Shown here: positions 54,211 to 63,755 of the stretch, piece after piece
Numbering within the stretch: position 1 is the first letter of the stretch
Layout: every line of letters starts with the position of its first letter
NCBI RefSeq assembly: GCF_001447155.2
Contig: NZ_CP014754.1
Location: 2,480,001 to 2,544,000, forward strand
Source: Marinobacter sp. LQ44
GTDB taxonomy: Bacteria > Pseudomonadota > Gammaproteobacteria > Pseudomonadales > Oleiphilaceae
DNA length: 64,000 bases
Direction: 5' to 3'
Position numbers and translations under genes: made by a program
Notes under the pieces: generated by a model
Databases searched by the model: none
What the model was told of the DNA's origin: nothing
What the model saw: the letters and a program-made list of their open reading frames with translations, nothing else

Positions 54211-56277
54211 ATGACTAAGGGTGGTCTGCAACGTTCTGGGCTGGAATGGTTCTCTTCCTTGCCGGCGTGTCTGTTGCTGCTGGCTGTGGTGTTGTTCTCG
54301 ACCAGCAGTGATATCCATAACCAGATGCTGCGCGGTGGTGAGCAGCTCTGGAGTGGATACTACAAACTCCGCATGGATCCGGTGCAACCGGAGTGTAACC
54401 CGGACCGGGATATTGAAGCTGCGGTTGCGGAGGAAATGGCGGCAGGGGCTCCAGACGATGACCCCATGGCGGCTTTGCTTGGCGCACATGAAAAGAATCC
54501 GGCGGATGTCCGGCTGGCCATCGAGCGATCAGTCGGTGAGTGTCAGGCGGCCCATGCCAGCTATCTGGAGTTGCAGGACCAATTGACGCCCGGGGTGAAA
54601 GCCTATCGTGCGGTGGAATTGTTCGTGGCCGATCTGATCGCCTTCGGCTTGGCGGGCCAGCGATATATCCTGGTGATACTGGTGATGCTGTGTGCGGTTA
54701 CCGCAACCCTGACCCGACACCATATCGCCATGCGGGCGATGGAAACCCGGCTCGATTACATCGTTTCCCATACCCTGCAGACCATTGCCAACGCCATGCT
54801 GCTGGGCTCCAGTGCTATCTTCCGGCAATCCAGCCTGGGCAGCAGTACCGCGGTTTCCGGTGAGGAATTGATGCTCCACAATCTGTGGATTGTCGGTTTT
54901 GCCTGTCTCACCCTGGCCAGCCTGTATCGGCTGTTCCGGGTGCCCTCCAATCTACAGGAGGGTGGTCGGCTCGGGCAGGCCTTCCTTGCGGTGCCCCTGT
55001 ATACCGTCATGTGTCTGATCTCCGGCACTTATTTCGCGATGATCGGCCACTCCTCGGGTATTGGTATCTACCTGGGTAAGATGATGGAGCTGTCGGACAT
55101 GTTTCTGAACGTCGGCCTGTACGTTTGGGTTGGCATGATGCTCAAGCAGACTCGCCTGGCGACTCTGGTGTTCAATGTGTTCCGGCCCTGGCGAATGCCC
55201 CCGGAAATGCTGGCGGTTGTTGCCGTATTGGTGGCTGCTGTGCCGACGGCCTATACCGGTGCTTCAGGGATCTTTGTTATTGCCGCCGGTGCTGTGATTT
55301 ACAGCGAACTGAGGGCCGCGGGCGCCAGGCGACACCTGGCCCTGGCGGCGACGGCCATGTCCGGTTCGTTGGGCGTGGTTCTGAGGCCATGTCTGCTGGT
55401 GGTGGTGATCGCCTACCTGAACCGGGAAGTGACGACCGACGAACTGTTCGGTTGGGGTATCTGGGTATTTGTCCTGACCGCGACCATGTTTGGTCTGGTG
55501 GCGATGTCGGTCAACCGGCAGAGCAAATTCGACCTGGCGCCGACCGCTCAGGCTTTCCCGGCCTCATTCCGGGCGCTCCGGCCGCTGTTGCCCTACGCCC
55601 TGGTGATCGCCGGTGTCGTTCTGCTATACCGCTTCGCCCTGGACGTGAAGATGGATGAGTTCTCCGCGCCCCGGTTGCTGCCGGTGATCATGTTGGCGAT
55701 TCTGGTCTATGAGCATGTCAGTCTGAAGAAGCGGGCCAGCCCGGAACCGGGGCAGGCTCGCCACCCGGGACTGGAGCGCAGCATCCGTGGCGCAACCAAC
55801 GACACCACCGCCGAAATCGGAGCACTGCTGTTGCTCCTTGGCCTGTCGGTCAGCATTGGTGGTGTCATCGAGCGTTCCCACATCATGGAAGCCTTCCCGC
55901 AGGCCTTCGATAGCGCCTGGTCTGCCATGTTGCTGATGGTGGCCATCCTGGTAATCCTGGGTATGATCATGGATGCTTTCGGTGCCGTGATTCTGGTCAC
56001 TGCTACCGTAGCCACCATTGCCTATTCCAGTGGTATTCACCCGATACACTTCTGGATGGTGACGCTGGTGGCCTTCGAACTGGGTTACCTGAGCCCGCCG
56101 GTGGCACTCAATCACCTGCTGACCCGTCAGGTGGTGGGTGAGGCCGAGGTGCTGGCTGCCCAGCGTGAGGGTGGCACCTTCTACCAGCGCCATGAGCGTA
56201 TCATCATGCCGTTGATTGCCATGGGTATTTCCCTGCTGCTGGTGGCCTTCGTGCCGCTGTTGTTCTACGCCACCTGA
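54211..56277 (+). CDS. TRAP transporter fused small and large permease
   Basis: 688 residues. N-terminal portion with one helix, a soluble loop, and DctQ-like helices; the remainder is the DctM family large subunit with about a dozen helices (for example ASGIFVIAAGAVIYSELRAAGARRHLALAATAMSGSLGVVLRPCLLVVVIAYLN and MLLMVAILVILGMIMDAFGAVILVTATVATIAYSSGIHPIHFWMVTLVAFELGYLSPPVALN). Na+-driven uptake of an unknown small acid. Ends before a bidirectional terminator. Confidence 0.88.
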   Translation: MTKGGLQRSGLEWFSSLPACLLLLAVVLFSTSSDIHNQMLRGGEQLWSGYYKLRMDPVQPECNPDRDIEAAVAEEMAAGAPDDDPMAALLGAHEKNPADVRLAIERSVGECQAAHASYLELQDQLTPGVKAYRAVELFVADLIAFGLAGQRYILVILVMLCAVTATLTRHHIAMRAMETRLDYIVSHTLQTIANAMLLGSSAIFRQSSLGSSTAVSGEELMLHNLWIVGFACLTLASLYRLFRVPSNLQEGGRLGQAFLAVPLYTVMCLISGTYFAMIGHSSGIGIYLGKMMELSDMFLNVGLYVWVGMMLKQTRLATLVFNVFRPWRMPPEMLAVVAVLVAAVPTAYTGASGIFVIAAGAVIYSELRAAGARRHLALAATAMSGSLGVVLRPCLLVVVIAYLNREVTTDELFGWGIWVFVLTATMFGLVAMSVNRQSKFDLAPTAQAFPASFRALRPLLPYALVIAGVVLLYRFALDVKMDEFSAPRLLPVIMLAILVYEHVSLKKRASPEPGQARHPGLERSIRGATNDTTAEIGALLLLLGLSVSIGGVIERSHIMEAFPQAFDSAWSAMLLMVAILVILGMIMDAFGAVILVTATVATIAYSSGIHPIHFWMVTLVAFELGYLSPPVALNHLLTRQVVGEAEVLAAQREGGTFYQRHERIIMPLIAMGISLLLVAFVPLLFYAT

Positions 56278-56310
56278 TCCCGAGGGGCTTCGGCCCCTGC
56301 CAGTATCAGA

Positions 56311-56354
56311 CAACAAAAAAAGCGCCGTGCTCTCGCAGGGCGCTTTTTTTGTTG
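56311..56354. terminator. Bidirectional terminator between TRAP permease and pckA
   Basis: A 16-base perfect stem, 56311-56326 with 56339-56354, ending in AAAAAAAGCGCC / GGCGCTTTTTTT, and a 12-base loop. The A/T runs give a terminator in both directions for the convergent genes. Confidence 0.92.
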
Positions 56355-56362
56355 GGTCAGGC

Positions 56363-57898
56363 TCAGCTCAGTTTCGGGCCGGCCTCGACGATGGCGTCTG
56401 CCACATCGAACTTCTTGAAGTTTTCCACGAACTGGGCAATCAGCTCCTGGGCCTTGCCGTCATAGTATTCCGGGCTGGTCCAGGTGTTGCGTGGGTTCAG
56501 CAGTTCGGTGTCGACACCAGGGATGTGCTTGGGCACGTCCAGGTTCAGGGCGTCCAGATGCTCGGTTTCCACGTCATCCAGATCGCCATTCTGGATGGCG
56601 GCAATGATGGCGCGCGTGGTCGGAATGCTGAAACGCTTGCCTTCGCCATAGGGGCCGCCGGTCCAGCCAGTATTGACCAGGAATACCTTGCTGCCGAACT
56701 CGTCGATCCGCTTCATCAGCAGCTCGGCGTATACGCCGGCCGGACGCGGGAAGAAGGGGGCGCCAAAGCATGTTGAGAAGGTGGACTTCAGCTTGGACGA
56801 AGAGCCCATCTCGGTTGAACCAACCAGTGCGGTGTAACCACTCAGGAAGTGGTAAGCGGCCGCTTCACGGCTCAGGATGGAGACCGGGGGCAGAACGCCA
56901 GTCATATCACAGGTCAGGAAGATAATGTGCGACGGCTCGCCGGCGCGGTTCTCCAGAACCCGCTTCTCCACGTGCTCCAGCGGGTAGGCGCAGCGGGAGT
57001 TTTCGGTGAGGGAAACATCGGTGTAATCCGGCTCACGGGTTTCCGGATCGATCATCACGTTTTCAACGATGGCGCCAAAACGGATGGCATCCCAGATGAT
57101 CGGCTCGTTCTTCTGGCTCAGGTCGATGCATTTGGCGTAGCAGCCACCCTCAATGTTGAATACCGTGCCGGGGCCCCAGCCGTGCTCGTCGTCACCGATC
57201 AGGAAACGGTGCGGATCGGCAGACAGGGTGGTCTTGCCGGTACCGGACAGGCCGAAGAACAGGCAGGTTTCGCCGTTCTCGCTGACGTTGGCGGAGCAGT
57301 GCATCGGCAGTACGTCTTTCTCTGGCAGCAGGAAGTTCTGTACAGAGAACATGGCTTTTTTCATTTCGCCGGCGTAGTGCATGCCTGCCAGCAATACCTT
57401 GCGCTTGGCAAAGTTGATGATCACGCAGCCATTGGAGTTGGTGCCGTCACGCTCGGGCACACACTCGAAGTTGGCGGCGTTGAGGATCTGCCATTCCTGC
57501 TTGTCGGCCGGGTTGTAGTCATCCGGGCGGATAAACAGGTTGCGGCCAAACAGGTTCTGCCAGGCGGTTTCCGTGGTCATTTTGACCGGCAGGTAGTGTT
57601 CGGGGTCAGAGCCGACGTGAACGTGGGAGACAAAACTGTCTTTTTCAGCAATGTAGGCTTCAACACGATCCCAGAGGGCGTCGAACTTGTCGGCGTCGAA
57701 CGGGCGGTTGATCGGGCCCCAATGGATGTCGTCAGCGGTGCTGGGCTCCTCGACGATAAAACGGTCCATGGGAGACCGGCCGGTACGTTCGCCGGTGGTG
57801 ACCACCAGGGAACCGTTGGCTGCCAGTTGTCCTTCATTTCTGGCCAGTGCCACTTCAACCAGTCTTGCTGTACTCAGATCATTATAAGTGTTGCTCAC
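56363..57898 (-). CDS. pckA: Phosphoenolpyruvate carboxykinase (ATP)
   Basis: 511 residues. Converts oxaloacetate to phosphoenolpyruvate, the first committed step of gluconeogenesis. Signatures: [15 protein letters not shown], the P-loop [13 protein letters not shown], metal site DDEHGWG and the family segment [15 protein letters not shown] at 57898 follows GAGG and starts [11 protein letters not shown], as in homologues. It stands next to hslO, as in enterobacteria (yrfG-hslR-hslO-pckA). Confidence 0.96.
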   Translation of the reverse strand: MSNTYNDLSTARLVEVALARNEGQLAANGSLVVTTGERTGRSPMDRFIVEEPSTADDIHWGPINRPFDADKFDALWDRVEAYIAEKDSFVSHVHVGSDPEHYLPVKMTTETAWQNLFGRNLFIRPDDYNPADKQEWQILNAANFECVPERDGTNSNGCVIINFAKRKVLLAGMHYAGEMKKAMFSVQNFLLPEKDVLPMHCSANVSENGETCLFFGLSGTGKTTLSADPHRFLIGDDEHGWGPGTVFNIEGGCYAKCIDLSQKNEPIIWDAIRFGAIVENVMIDPETREPDYTDVSLTENSRCAYPLEHVEKRVLENRAGEPSHIIFLTCDMTGVLPPVSILSREAAAYHFLSGYTALVGSTEMGSSSKLKSTFSTCFGAPFFPRPAGVYAELLMKRIDEFGSKVFLVNTGWTGGPYGEGKRFSIPTTRAIIAAIQNGDLDDVETEHLDALNLDVPKHIPGVDTELLNPRNTWTSPEYYDGKAQELIAQFVENFKKFDVADAIVEAGPKLS

Positions 57899-58015
57899 TT
57901 CGACCTCGCCCTCGGGATGTCTTCGTGATTGCTCAGGCCGTCCCCCCGAAAAAAATTGACGGAAATCTGAACAATCGGGTCAATTCAGGCGCGCTATTAT
58001 GCCAGAGACGCCGGT

Positions 58016-58060
58016 AAAAAACGACTGCCCTGAAAGCCGCGCCAGATGCGGCTTCCGGGC
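58016..58060 (-). terminator. Terminator after hslO
   Basis: On the minus strand GCCCGGAAGCCGC pairs with GCGGCTTTCAGGGC (internal mismatch bulge), and AGTCGTTTTTT follows. It lies 16 bases past the hslO stop, ahead of pckA. Confidence 0.7.
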
Positions 58061-58075
58061 AAGTTGAGTGACTGC

Positions 58076-58930
58076 TTAGTGTAACGTATGACCGGTGAAA
58101 AGGTGATCAATGTCATTTCTATTGAAGCGATAGTTTGCGTGACAGAACTGGCAGTCCATGTTGATGCTGCCCTGCTCGTCGAGGATGCTGTAACACTCGT
58201 CTTTGCCGATGGCCTCGAGGGCGGCGAGGGTGCGCTCCCTGGAGCAGCTGCAGCGAAAGGCCACCGGTTCGGGATCGAACAGCCGCACGGTTTCCTCGTG
58301 GAACAGCCGGTGCAGCAGGGTTTCGCTGTCGAGCGTCAGCAACTCTTCGGCCTCGACAGTGCGCGCCAGGTGATTGACCCGGTTCCACAAATCATCGTCT
58401 TCTTCGGTATGGCCCGGCAACCGCTGCAGCATCAGGCCGGCGGCGGTGTCTTCGTTGGCGAACAGGAACAGGCTGGTGGCAATCTGCTCGGACCGCTCGA
58501 AATACTCTTCCAGACAGCCGGCCAGCGTATCGGCTTCCCTGGGCACCACGCCCTGATAGCGTTGGCCCTGGTCCGGGGTGATGGTGATGGCCATGCGGCC
58601 GGTGCCCAGAAGTTCGTTCAGGGTATCGCCGGTAACGGCCTGATCGTCATGGCGGGCAAGGCCCCGGATATGGCGGTCGTGGCTGCATTCGGCCATCAGT
58701 GTGCGCAACGAGCCTTCGCCGGCCGCCTGCAAGGACAGGGTACCCTTGAACTTCAGGCTGCTGCTCATCAACACGCTGGCCACCAGCGATTCGCCCAGTA
58801 AACGGCGAACGGATTCGGGGTAAGGGGCCTGGGTGCTGATGTCACTGAAACTGTTACCCAGTTGAACCCAGGCACCCCGAACCTGGCTGTCTTCGAAAAT
58901 AAAACGCTGGAATTGATCTCGGGATGCCAT
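58076..58930 (-). CDS. hslO: Redox-regulated chaperone Hsp33
   Basis: 284 residues. Cytoplasmic holdase switched on by oxidation. The C-terminal zinc switch is complete: C227 and C229 (CSC) and C260 and C263 (CQFC). N-terminal Hsp33 core DIRGAWVQL-type region, SLQAAGEGSLRTLMAECSHDRHIRGLARH. ATG 58930 behind GGAGACACC. It shares a gene order with hslR and yrfG known from E. coli. Confidence 0.95.
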   Translation of the reverse strand: MASRDQFQRFIFEDSQVRGAWVQLGNSFSDISTQAPYPESVRRLLGESLVASVLMSSSLKFKGTLSLQAAGEGSLRTLMAECSHDRHIRGLARHDDQAVTGDTLNELLGTGRMAITITPDQGQRYQGVVPREADTLAGCLEEYFERSEQIATSLFLFANEDTAAGLMLQRLPGHTEEDDDLWNRVNHLARTVEAEELLTLDSETLLHRLFHEETVRLFDPEPVAFRCSCSRERTLAALEAIGKDECYSILDEQGSINMDCQFCHANYRFNRNDIDHLFTGHTLH

Positions 58931-59027
58931 GGTGTCTCCTGACGCTGTCTGTGGGGTTGATGGTACTGCCCGCGCGGAGGGTAATTGAGGCGGGCGTACT
59001 GTTTACGAGCTGTGGTGTGATCCGGTT

Positions 59028-59435
59028 TTACAGGCCGTTCTGGTCCCGGAACCGCTGAATATCCCGGCGGTCTTTCTTGCTCGGCCGGCGGGCGGGTGGT
59101 AATTGGGCTGCCTGCATGGTCTTGCGCTGCCAGGCCAGTTCTTCGCGTTTTTTCACGCTGTCACTGGTTTCGTGGTAAAGCTTCTGGGCCTCTGGAGCAC
59201 CCCTGCGCCGGTCGCTTATTTCATCCACGATCACGATTTTTTCCTGCCAGCCCAGGCGCAAGGTAACCCTGGCGCCAGCTTCGACAATCTTGCCGGGCTT
59301 TGTTCGCTGGCTATTGTAGTGCACCTTGCCGCCTTCGATGGCTTCTTTCGCCAGGGAACGGGTCTTGTAGAAGCGGGCGGCCCAGAGCCATTTGTCGAGC
59401 CGTACCTTTTGTTCGTCAGCGCTGGTTGCCGTCAT
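59028..59435 (-). CDS. hslR: Ribosome-associated heat shock protein Hsp15
   Basis: 135 residues with an S4 RNA-binding domain (VRLDKWLWAARFYKTRSLAKEAIEGGKVHYNSQRTKPGKIVEAGARVTLRLG) and a basic C-terminal helix ending KKDRRDIQRFRDQNG. In E. coli Hsp15 recycles stalled 50S subunits with attached tRNA. GAGGAG precedes the ATG. Next to hslO and yrfG. Confidence 0.93.
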   Translation of the reverse strand: MTATSADEQKVRLDKWLWAARFYKTRSLAKEAIEGGKVHYNSQRTKPGKIVEAGARVTLRLGWQEKIVIVDEISDRRRGAPEAQKLYHETSDSVKKREELAWQRKTMQAAQLPPARRPSKKDRRDIQRFRDQNGL

Positions 59436-59497
59436 ATCTCCTCACCGGGTTGGCACCTGCCGTCGGGCTTTGTGTTAACCAGATTATAACCGGCTCG

Positions 59498-60184
59498 TCA
59501 TCGGGATGGCAGGGGCTGTTGCGAACGCAGTGATGGCAGCACTTCATCAAAATGGCGAATGCCGGGGATCTCAGGGTGCTGTGCATTGGGTGCCTGGGTG
59601 CTGTCGGGCTCAAGAATGGCCAGGCATTGGCCGATGCCTGCCTGGCGGGCACTCTCCAGCACGGGAAAACTGTCGTCCACCATCAGGGTTTTGTCTTGCC
59701 GGTACGGGACTTTTCTGCCGAGGTCTCGCCAGAAATCCCGATCTTCCTTGGGTTTGCCGAATTCATGGCTGGAAACGATGGCATCCACATGTTGGTCCAG
59801 GCCGGTGCGCTCCAGTTTCAGTGCCAGGGGGTCCGGGTGGCAGTTGGTCACAATGACCGAGCGCAGGCCGGCTTGGCGCAACGAAGACAGAAAGTCGGGC
59901 ACGTGGGGGCGGTAGCCGATGCGATCACTGACTTCCGCCTTCAGCTGGTTGATATTCACCGACAGCCGTTCGCTCCAGTAGTCGGTGCAGTACCAGTTCA
60001 GTGACCCCCGTTCCGCCATGATCATGGCCAGCAGGGTCTCTTTCGCCTGTTGGGGATGCAGGTCGTACTGTTCGGCGTAACGTCTGGGCAAGTGCTCGAG
60101 CCAGAAGTGCGAGTCGAAGTGAAGATCCAGCAGTGTTCCATCCATATCCAGGAACACGGTATCGAGGGTTGACCAATCCACCAT
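59498..60184 (-). CDS. yrfG: HAD-family nucleotidase (YrfG-like)
   Basis: About 228 residues. HAD motif I VFLDMDGTLLDLHFDSHFW with nucleophile and acid aspartates, motif II VTNC, lysine/GKPK and motif IV LMVDDSFPVLESARQAG. E. coli YrfG hydrolyses GMP and IMP. ATG 60184 is chosen over the TTG at 60190. A terminator of the upstream gene ends just before it. Confidence 0.9.
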   Translation of the reverse strand: MVDWSTLDTVFLDMDGTLLDLHFDSHFWLEHLPRRYAEQYDLHPQQAKETLLAMIMAERGSLNWYCTDYWSERLSVNINQLKAEVSDRIGYRPHVPDFLSSLRQAGLRSVIVTNCHPDPLALKLERTGLDQHVDAIVSSHEFGKPKEDRDFWRDLGRKVPYRQDKTLMVDDSFPVLESARQAGIGQCLAILEPDSTQAPNAQHPEIPGIRHFDEVLPSLRSQQPLPSR

Positions 60185-60190
60185 AAACAA

Positions 60191-60219
60191 AAACAGCCTG
60201 AAGGGTTTCCTTCAGGCTG
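60191..60219 (-). terminator. Terminator of the small secreted protein gene
   Basis: 11-base stem CAGCCTGAAGG / CCTTCAGGCTG with a four-base loop; on the minus strand it is followed by a T-rich tract (TTTTTGTTT). It ends only seven bases before the yrfG start, so yrfG's promoter must lie upstream or within. Confidence 0.85.
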
Positions 60220-60272
60220 CCTCAGATTCCGGCGGCTGGCAAGCCGGGATTCTACTGATCGCCGGAGTAGGC

Positions 60273-60605
60273 TCAGTCAGCAGCTTGCTCAACGGTTTCG
60301 GACTTGCGGCCGGTACGCGAGCAGCCCAGACAGCGAACGAAGGTCGCCTTGGCAGGACCCACAACCAGCACGTCGCCGGCTTCACCGGCGTTTCCGCCGA
60401 GCGCAGAGAACGGCAGGGATACCAGGTAGACGGCACTGCCGACAATGGTGGTGGCCAGCAGGGCCGGACGCAGCAGAACCGCATCGGCCGTCATGGCCAG
60501 CGCTGACGGGCTCTCATCGACCGCTCTGGCGTGGCCCAAAGATGAAAAAGCCAGCAGACAGGCTGCCACCGTTGCAACCAGAGTGCGGGAAATCTTGCGG
60601 GTCAT
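60273..60605 (-). CDS. Small exported hypothetical protein
   Basis: 110 residues. Signal peptide MTRKISRTLVATVAACLLAFSSLGHARA, a hydrophobic middle (ADAVLLRPALLATTIVGSAVYLVSLPFSALGGNAGEAG) and a tail with CLGCSRTG. It resembles short multidrug-transporter-like or DUF-type exported proteins, but I do not recognise the family. GGAGAG ribosome site; followed by a clear terminator. Confidence 0.75.
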   Translation of the reverse strand: MTRKISRTLVATVAACLLAFSSLGHARAVDESPSALAMTADAVLLRPALLATTIVGSAVYLVSLPFSALGGNAGEAGDVLVVGPAKATFVRCLGCSRTGRKSETVEQAAD

Positions 60606-60710
60606 GACGATTCTCTCCTGTTAATTCTCTGTTAACTATGAATCATATTGCCTGAATTTCAAACGGTTTTTGTTTGTATTGTGTGAGTTGTGTGATGTTG
60701 GTTTGCAGTT

Positions 60711-61523
60711 TCAGCGTTGGCAACGAGGGCAGTACACGGTGGAGCGATTGTTCATCCGGGTTTCCTTCAGTACGGTGTTACATTCCGGGCAGGGGGCGCC
60801 ACCATGCCCATATACCAGCAATGACTGGGCAAAATAACCCGGCTTGCCGTCGCTGTTAACGAAATCCCGCAAGGTGGTGCCGCCCATCAGGATGGCTGCG
60901 CTCAGGGTTTCCTTTATGGCTTCAGCCAGCCGGTGATAGCGGTCCAGGCTGATCCGGCCCGCCTTCCGTTTCGGGTGTATGCCGGCTTTGAACAGTGCTT
61001 CGTTGGCGTAGATGTTGCCAACCCCGACCACCACATGATTGTCCATGATGAAGGATTTGATCGGGCTCTGTTTGCCCCGGGACAGCCGGAACAGCCAGGC
61101 ACCACCAAATTCCGGCGACAGCGGTTCCGGGCCAAGATCCCGTATCAGTGGGTGCAGGGTGCAGTCGTCGGCCCACAGCCAGCAGCCAAAGCGCCGGGGA
61201 TCGTTGAAGCGCAGGGTGCGGCCGTTGGCGAGACAGACATCAACGTGGTCATGGGCGGCGGCCGGGCTGCCGTCGGTGATCACCCGCAGGCTGCCGGACA
61301 TGCCCAGGTGCACAATAACAGTGCCGCCATCCAGATGCAGGAACAAATATTTCGCCCGGCGGTCTACGGACCGGATAACCTGGCCCTGCAGGCGCTCCGG
61401 TAAATCCCCGGGAATCGGCCAGCGCAGCCGGGCATTACGAATCACTACCCCGTTTATCTTCTGGCCTTCACAGTGGGGCGCAATGCCCTGACGAGTGGTT
61501 TCTACTTCGGGTAATTCGGGCAC
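60711..61523 (-). CDS. mutM: Formamidopyrimidine-DNA glycosylase
   Basis: 270 residues. Removes 8-oxoguanine and formamidopyrimidines and nicks the abasic site. [13 protein letters not shown] carries the catalytic N-terminal proline and E3, K in [11 protein letters not shown] is the conserved beta-turn lysine, [21 protein letters not shown] is the H2TH motif, and the C-terminal zinc finger has C245, C248, C265 and C268 (CPEC...CPRC). Full length. Confidence 0.96.
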   Translation of the reverse strand: MPELPEVETTRQGIAPHCEGQKINGVVIRNARLRWPIPGDLPERLQGQVIRSVDRRAKYLFLHLDGGTVIVHLGMSGSLRVITDGSPAAAHDHVDVCLANGRTLRFNDPRRFGCWLWADDCTLHPLIRDLGPEPLSPEFGGAWLFRLSRGKQSPIKSFIMDNHVVVGVGNIYANEALFKAGIHPKRKAGRISLDRYHRLAEAIKETLSAAILMGGTTLRDFVNSDGKPGYFAQSLLVYGHGGAPCPECNTVLKETRMNNRSTVYCPRCQR

Positions 61524-61601
61524 GAAGCCTCCGCTGGCAAACGTATTCTGGGGCCATAAGTGTAAACAGTAACAAAAAAGCCACCAAACGGTGTTGTTGA
61601 C

Positions 61602-61617
61602 GCGTACAGCTGTACGC
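61602..61617. promoter_or_regulatory. FabR/DesT-like palindrome upstream of the desaturase
   Basis: GCGTACAGCTGTACGC is a perfect 16-base palindrome 92 bases before the desaturase start. It matches the pattern AGCGTACA-NN-TGTACGCT known for the unsaturated fatty acid regulators FabR and DesT. TTGACG overlaps its left edge and may be a -35 element, so bound repressor would block the promoter. The regulator is not in this window. Confidence 0.7.
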
Positions 61618-61708
61618 TAAAGTTGGTCAAGCATATTCCCTTCGAGTGTTTGCGAATCTCCCTCCGCAGTATCGCCTTTCGAAGTTGATGAATTCTTGAG
61701 GATAATTT

Positions 61709-62887
61709 ATGTGGTTTAACGGTCTCCTTGACCTCTCGGTATGGCAGTTGATAGCGGTCACCCTGGTGCTCACCCATATCACCATTGTCAGTGTTACGCT
61801 CTATCTGCACCGTCACTCGGCCCATAACGCCCTGGATCTGCATCCGGTGCTCAAGCACTTTTTTCGCTTCTGGCTGTGGATGACCACTGCGCAGAACACC
61901 AAAGAGTGGACCGCGATCCACCGCAAACACCACGCCAAGTGTGAAACCGAGGAAGACCCCCACAGCCCGGTGGTCCTGGGTATCCGCAAGGTCCTGCTGG
62001 AAGGCGCAGAGCTTTACGCCGAGGCGGCCACCCCGGAAACCCTCGAACGCTATGGTCAGCGCACTCCGGAAGACTGGATTGAGCGCAACGTGTATAGCCG
62101 TTACAAAATGCTGGGTATTGTGCTGATGGCGGTGCTAAACCTGGCACTGTTCGGGGTCCACGGTATCTGGATCTGGGCCGTACAGATGATGTGGATTCCA
62201 GTATGGGCTGCGGGCGTGGTCAATGGCATTGGCCACTATCTGGGTTACCGCAATTTCGAATGTGCGGATAATGCCCGCAATATTTCGCCCTGGGGCATCC
62301 TGATCGGCGGCGAGGAACTGCACAACAACCATCATACCTATCCGAATTCCGCCAAGCTGTCCCGTCGCTGGTACGAAGTGGACATTGGTTGGGGCTACAT
62401 CCGCCTGTTCCAGTTGTTTGGTCTTGCCAAGCCCAAGGGCTACCGGCCGATTGCTCATTACGTTCCGGGCAAGCAGGAGGTGGATGTGGAAACCGTTCAG
62501 GCCATTACCAACAGCCGCTTCGACATCATGCGTCAGTACCGCAAACGGGTCATGGAACCGGTCTTGCGCCAACAGCGTTCACTGATGGACGACGAAATTC
62601 GTCCCCGCTACCGAAAGCTGAAGCAGCTGTTATCCCGAGAAGCTACGCTGATCAAGCCCAAGGACAAAGAACAGCTGGAAACGGTTTTGGAGCGCCACGA
62701 AATCCTGCGCCAAATCTACGAGAAGAGCCACGAGCTGCAACAGTTGTGGCGTCAGCGTGGGCTGAAGCCCCAGGAAAAACTGCAGGCGCTGATGGAGTGG
62801 TGCAAAGAGGCGGAAGCCAGCGGCATTCGCTACCTGGAGGAGTTCGCGGCGCACCTGCGGGCCTACTCCCTGCGCCCGGTTGCCTGA
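61709..62887 (+). CDS. Fatty acid (acyl-CoA delta-9 type) desaturase
   Basis: 392 residues. Inner-membrane di-iron enzyme that introduces a double bond in an acyl chain. Histidine boxes HRHSAH, HRKHH and HNNHH are intact, with four hydrophobic helices (e.g. LIAVTLVLTHITIVSVTLYL; VLMAVLNLALFGVHGIWIWAV). The C-terminal helical tail after about residue 270 (RQYRKRVMEPVLRQQRSLMDDEIRPRYRKLKQLL) is longer than in minimal desaturases and is typical of the DesC-like branch. ATG 61709 follows GAGG. Possible DesT-type control (palindrome 61602-61617). Confidence 0.92.
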   Translation: MWFNGLLDLSVWQLIAVTLVLTHITIVSVTLYLHRHSAHNALDLHPVLKHFFRFWLWMTTAQNTKEWTAIHRKHHAKCETEEDPHSPVVLGIRKVLLEGAELYAEAATPETLERYGQRTPEDWIERNVYSRYKMLGIVLMAVLNLALFGVHGIWIWAVQMMWIPVWAAGVVNGIGHYLGYRNFECADNARNISPWGILIGGEELHNNHHTYPNSAKLSRRWYEVDIGWGYIRLFQLFGLAKPKGYRPIAHYVPGKQEVDVETVQAITNSRFDIMRQYRKRVMEPVLRQQRSLMDDEIRPRYRKLKQLLSREATLIKPKDKEQLETVLERHEILRQIYEKSHELQQLWRQRGLKPQEKLQALMEWCKEAEASGIRYLEEFAAHLRAYSLRPVA

Positions 62888-62910
62888 CGCGCCCCCGCCG
62901 TTTAGGTACC

Positions 62911-62946
62911 AAAAAAGCCAGATGGGTTCGCTCATCTGGCTTTTTT
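62911..62946. terminator. Bidirectional terminator between desaturase and rsmD
   Basis: 14-base stem AAAAAAGCCAGATG / CATCTGGCTTTTTT with an eight-base loop. It serves the convergent desaturase and rsmD genes. Confidence 0.92.
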
Positions 62947-62963
62947 GTTTTGTCGCGGCGGCA

Positions 62964-63596
62964 CTAATCCGTTTCCGGGTTAACCCGGTACAGGCTGTAG
63001 GTCACCTGGCCCGCGGTTTTCTGCCGATGCAGCAACCAGCCGGTGGGCACCTGCGGTGTTGCCCGTTCGCTTTCATGTTCCACGTACACCCAGCCGCCCG
63101 GTTTGATCCATTGGCCGGATTCCAGAAGCGGAAATAACCGTTCCAGCCAACCCTGGCGGAAGGGTGGGTCCATGAACACGATGTCGAAGGGTGGACGCTG
63201 CCGGTTGGCCAGATAGCTTTCCGCATCCTGGCAAACCACCACGCCTTTGTCGGATTTCAGTAACCGCAGATTGTCCCGCAAGGCGCTGGCCAGTGCCGGG
63301 GTATGGTCGACCAGCGTGGTGCTGGCAGCACCGCGGGAAAGCGCCTCCAGGCCCAGGGCTCCGGAGCCGGCAAACAGGTCCAGACAATCGCTGCCGGCAA
63401 TCTGGAAGTTGAGCCAGTTAAACAGGGTTTCGCGGGTACGTGCAGGGCTGGGGCGAACACCGCCGGCATCCGGAAATCTCAGCTTTCGGCTGCGCCAGTC
63501 ACCGCCGATAATACGCAGCTCCCCGGTACCGCTGGAGAGCGCGCGCGCCGCAGGCGTCGGGCCGGTTTTGCGGTTTGCCGGTTTGCGTCTGGCCAT
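62964..63596 (-). CDS. rsmD: 16S rRNA (guanine-966-N2)-methyltransferase
   Basis: About 210 residues. SAM motif CLDLFAGSGALGLEALSRGA, catalytic DPPF in IVFMDPPFRQG, and start region ELRIIGGDWRSRKLRFPDAGGVRPSPARTRETLFNWL, all typical of RsmD. Methylates G966 in 30S subunits. Start at ATG 63596 (MARRKPANRKTG); upstream residues in the open frame are not family-like. Divergent from the next gene with a 159-base gap. Confidence 0.94.
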   Translation of the reverse strand: MARRKPANRKTGPTPAARALSSGTGELRIIGGDWRSRKLRFPDAGGVRPSPARTRETLFNWLNFQIAGSDCLDLFAGSGALGLEALSRGAASTTLVDHTPALASALRDNLRLLKSDKGVVVCQDAESYLANRQRPPFDIVFMDPPFRQGWLERLFPLLESGQWIKPGGWVYVEHESERATPQVPTGWLLHRQKTAGQVTYSLYRVNPETD

Positions 63597-63755
63597 GGTT
63601 GTGCTCCGGAGTTCTGAACAGGTTGAATTGTGGGTGATTATGTTACCGGAAAGCAGTCGGCAGGGGATAATGGGCCAGCCCCTCACTTAGGCCTGCAGGT
63701 CTGCTAGAATGTGCGCTTTATTTTCGCCCGCCCCTTTCAGACAGATGGTAAGACT

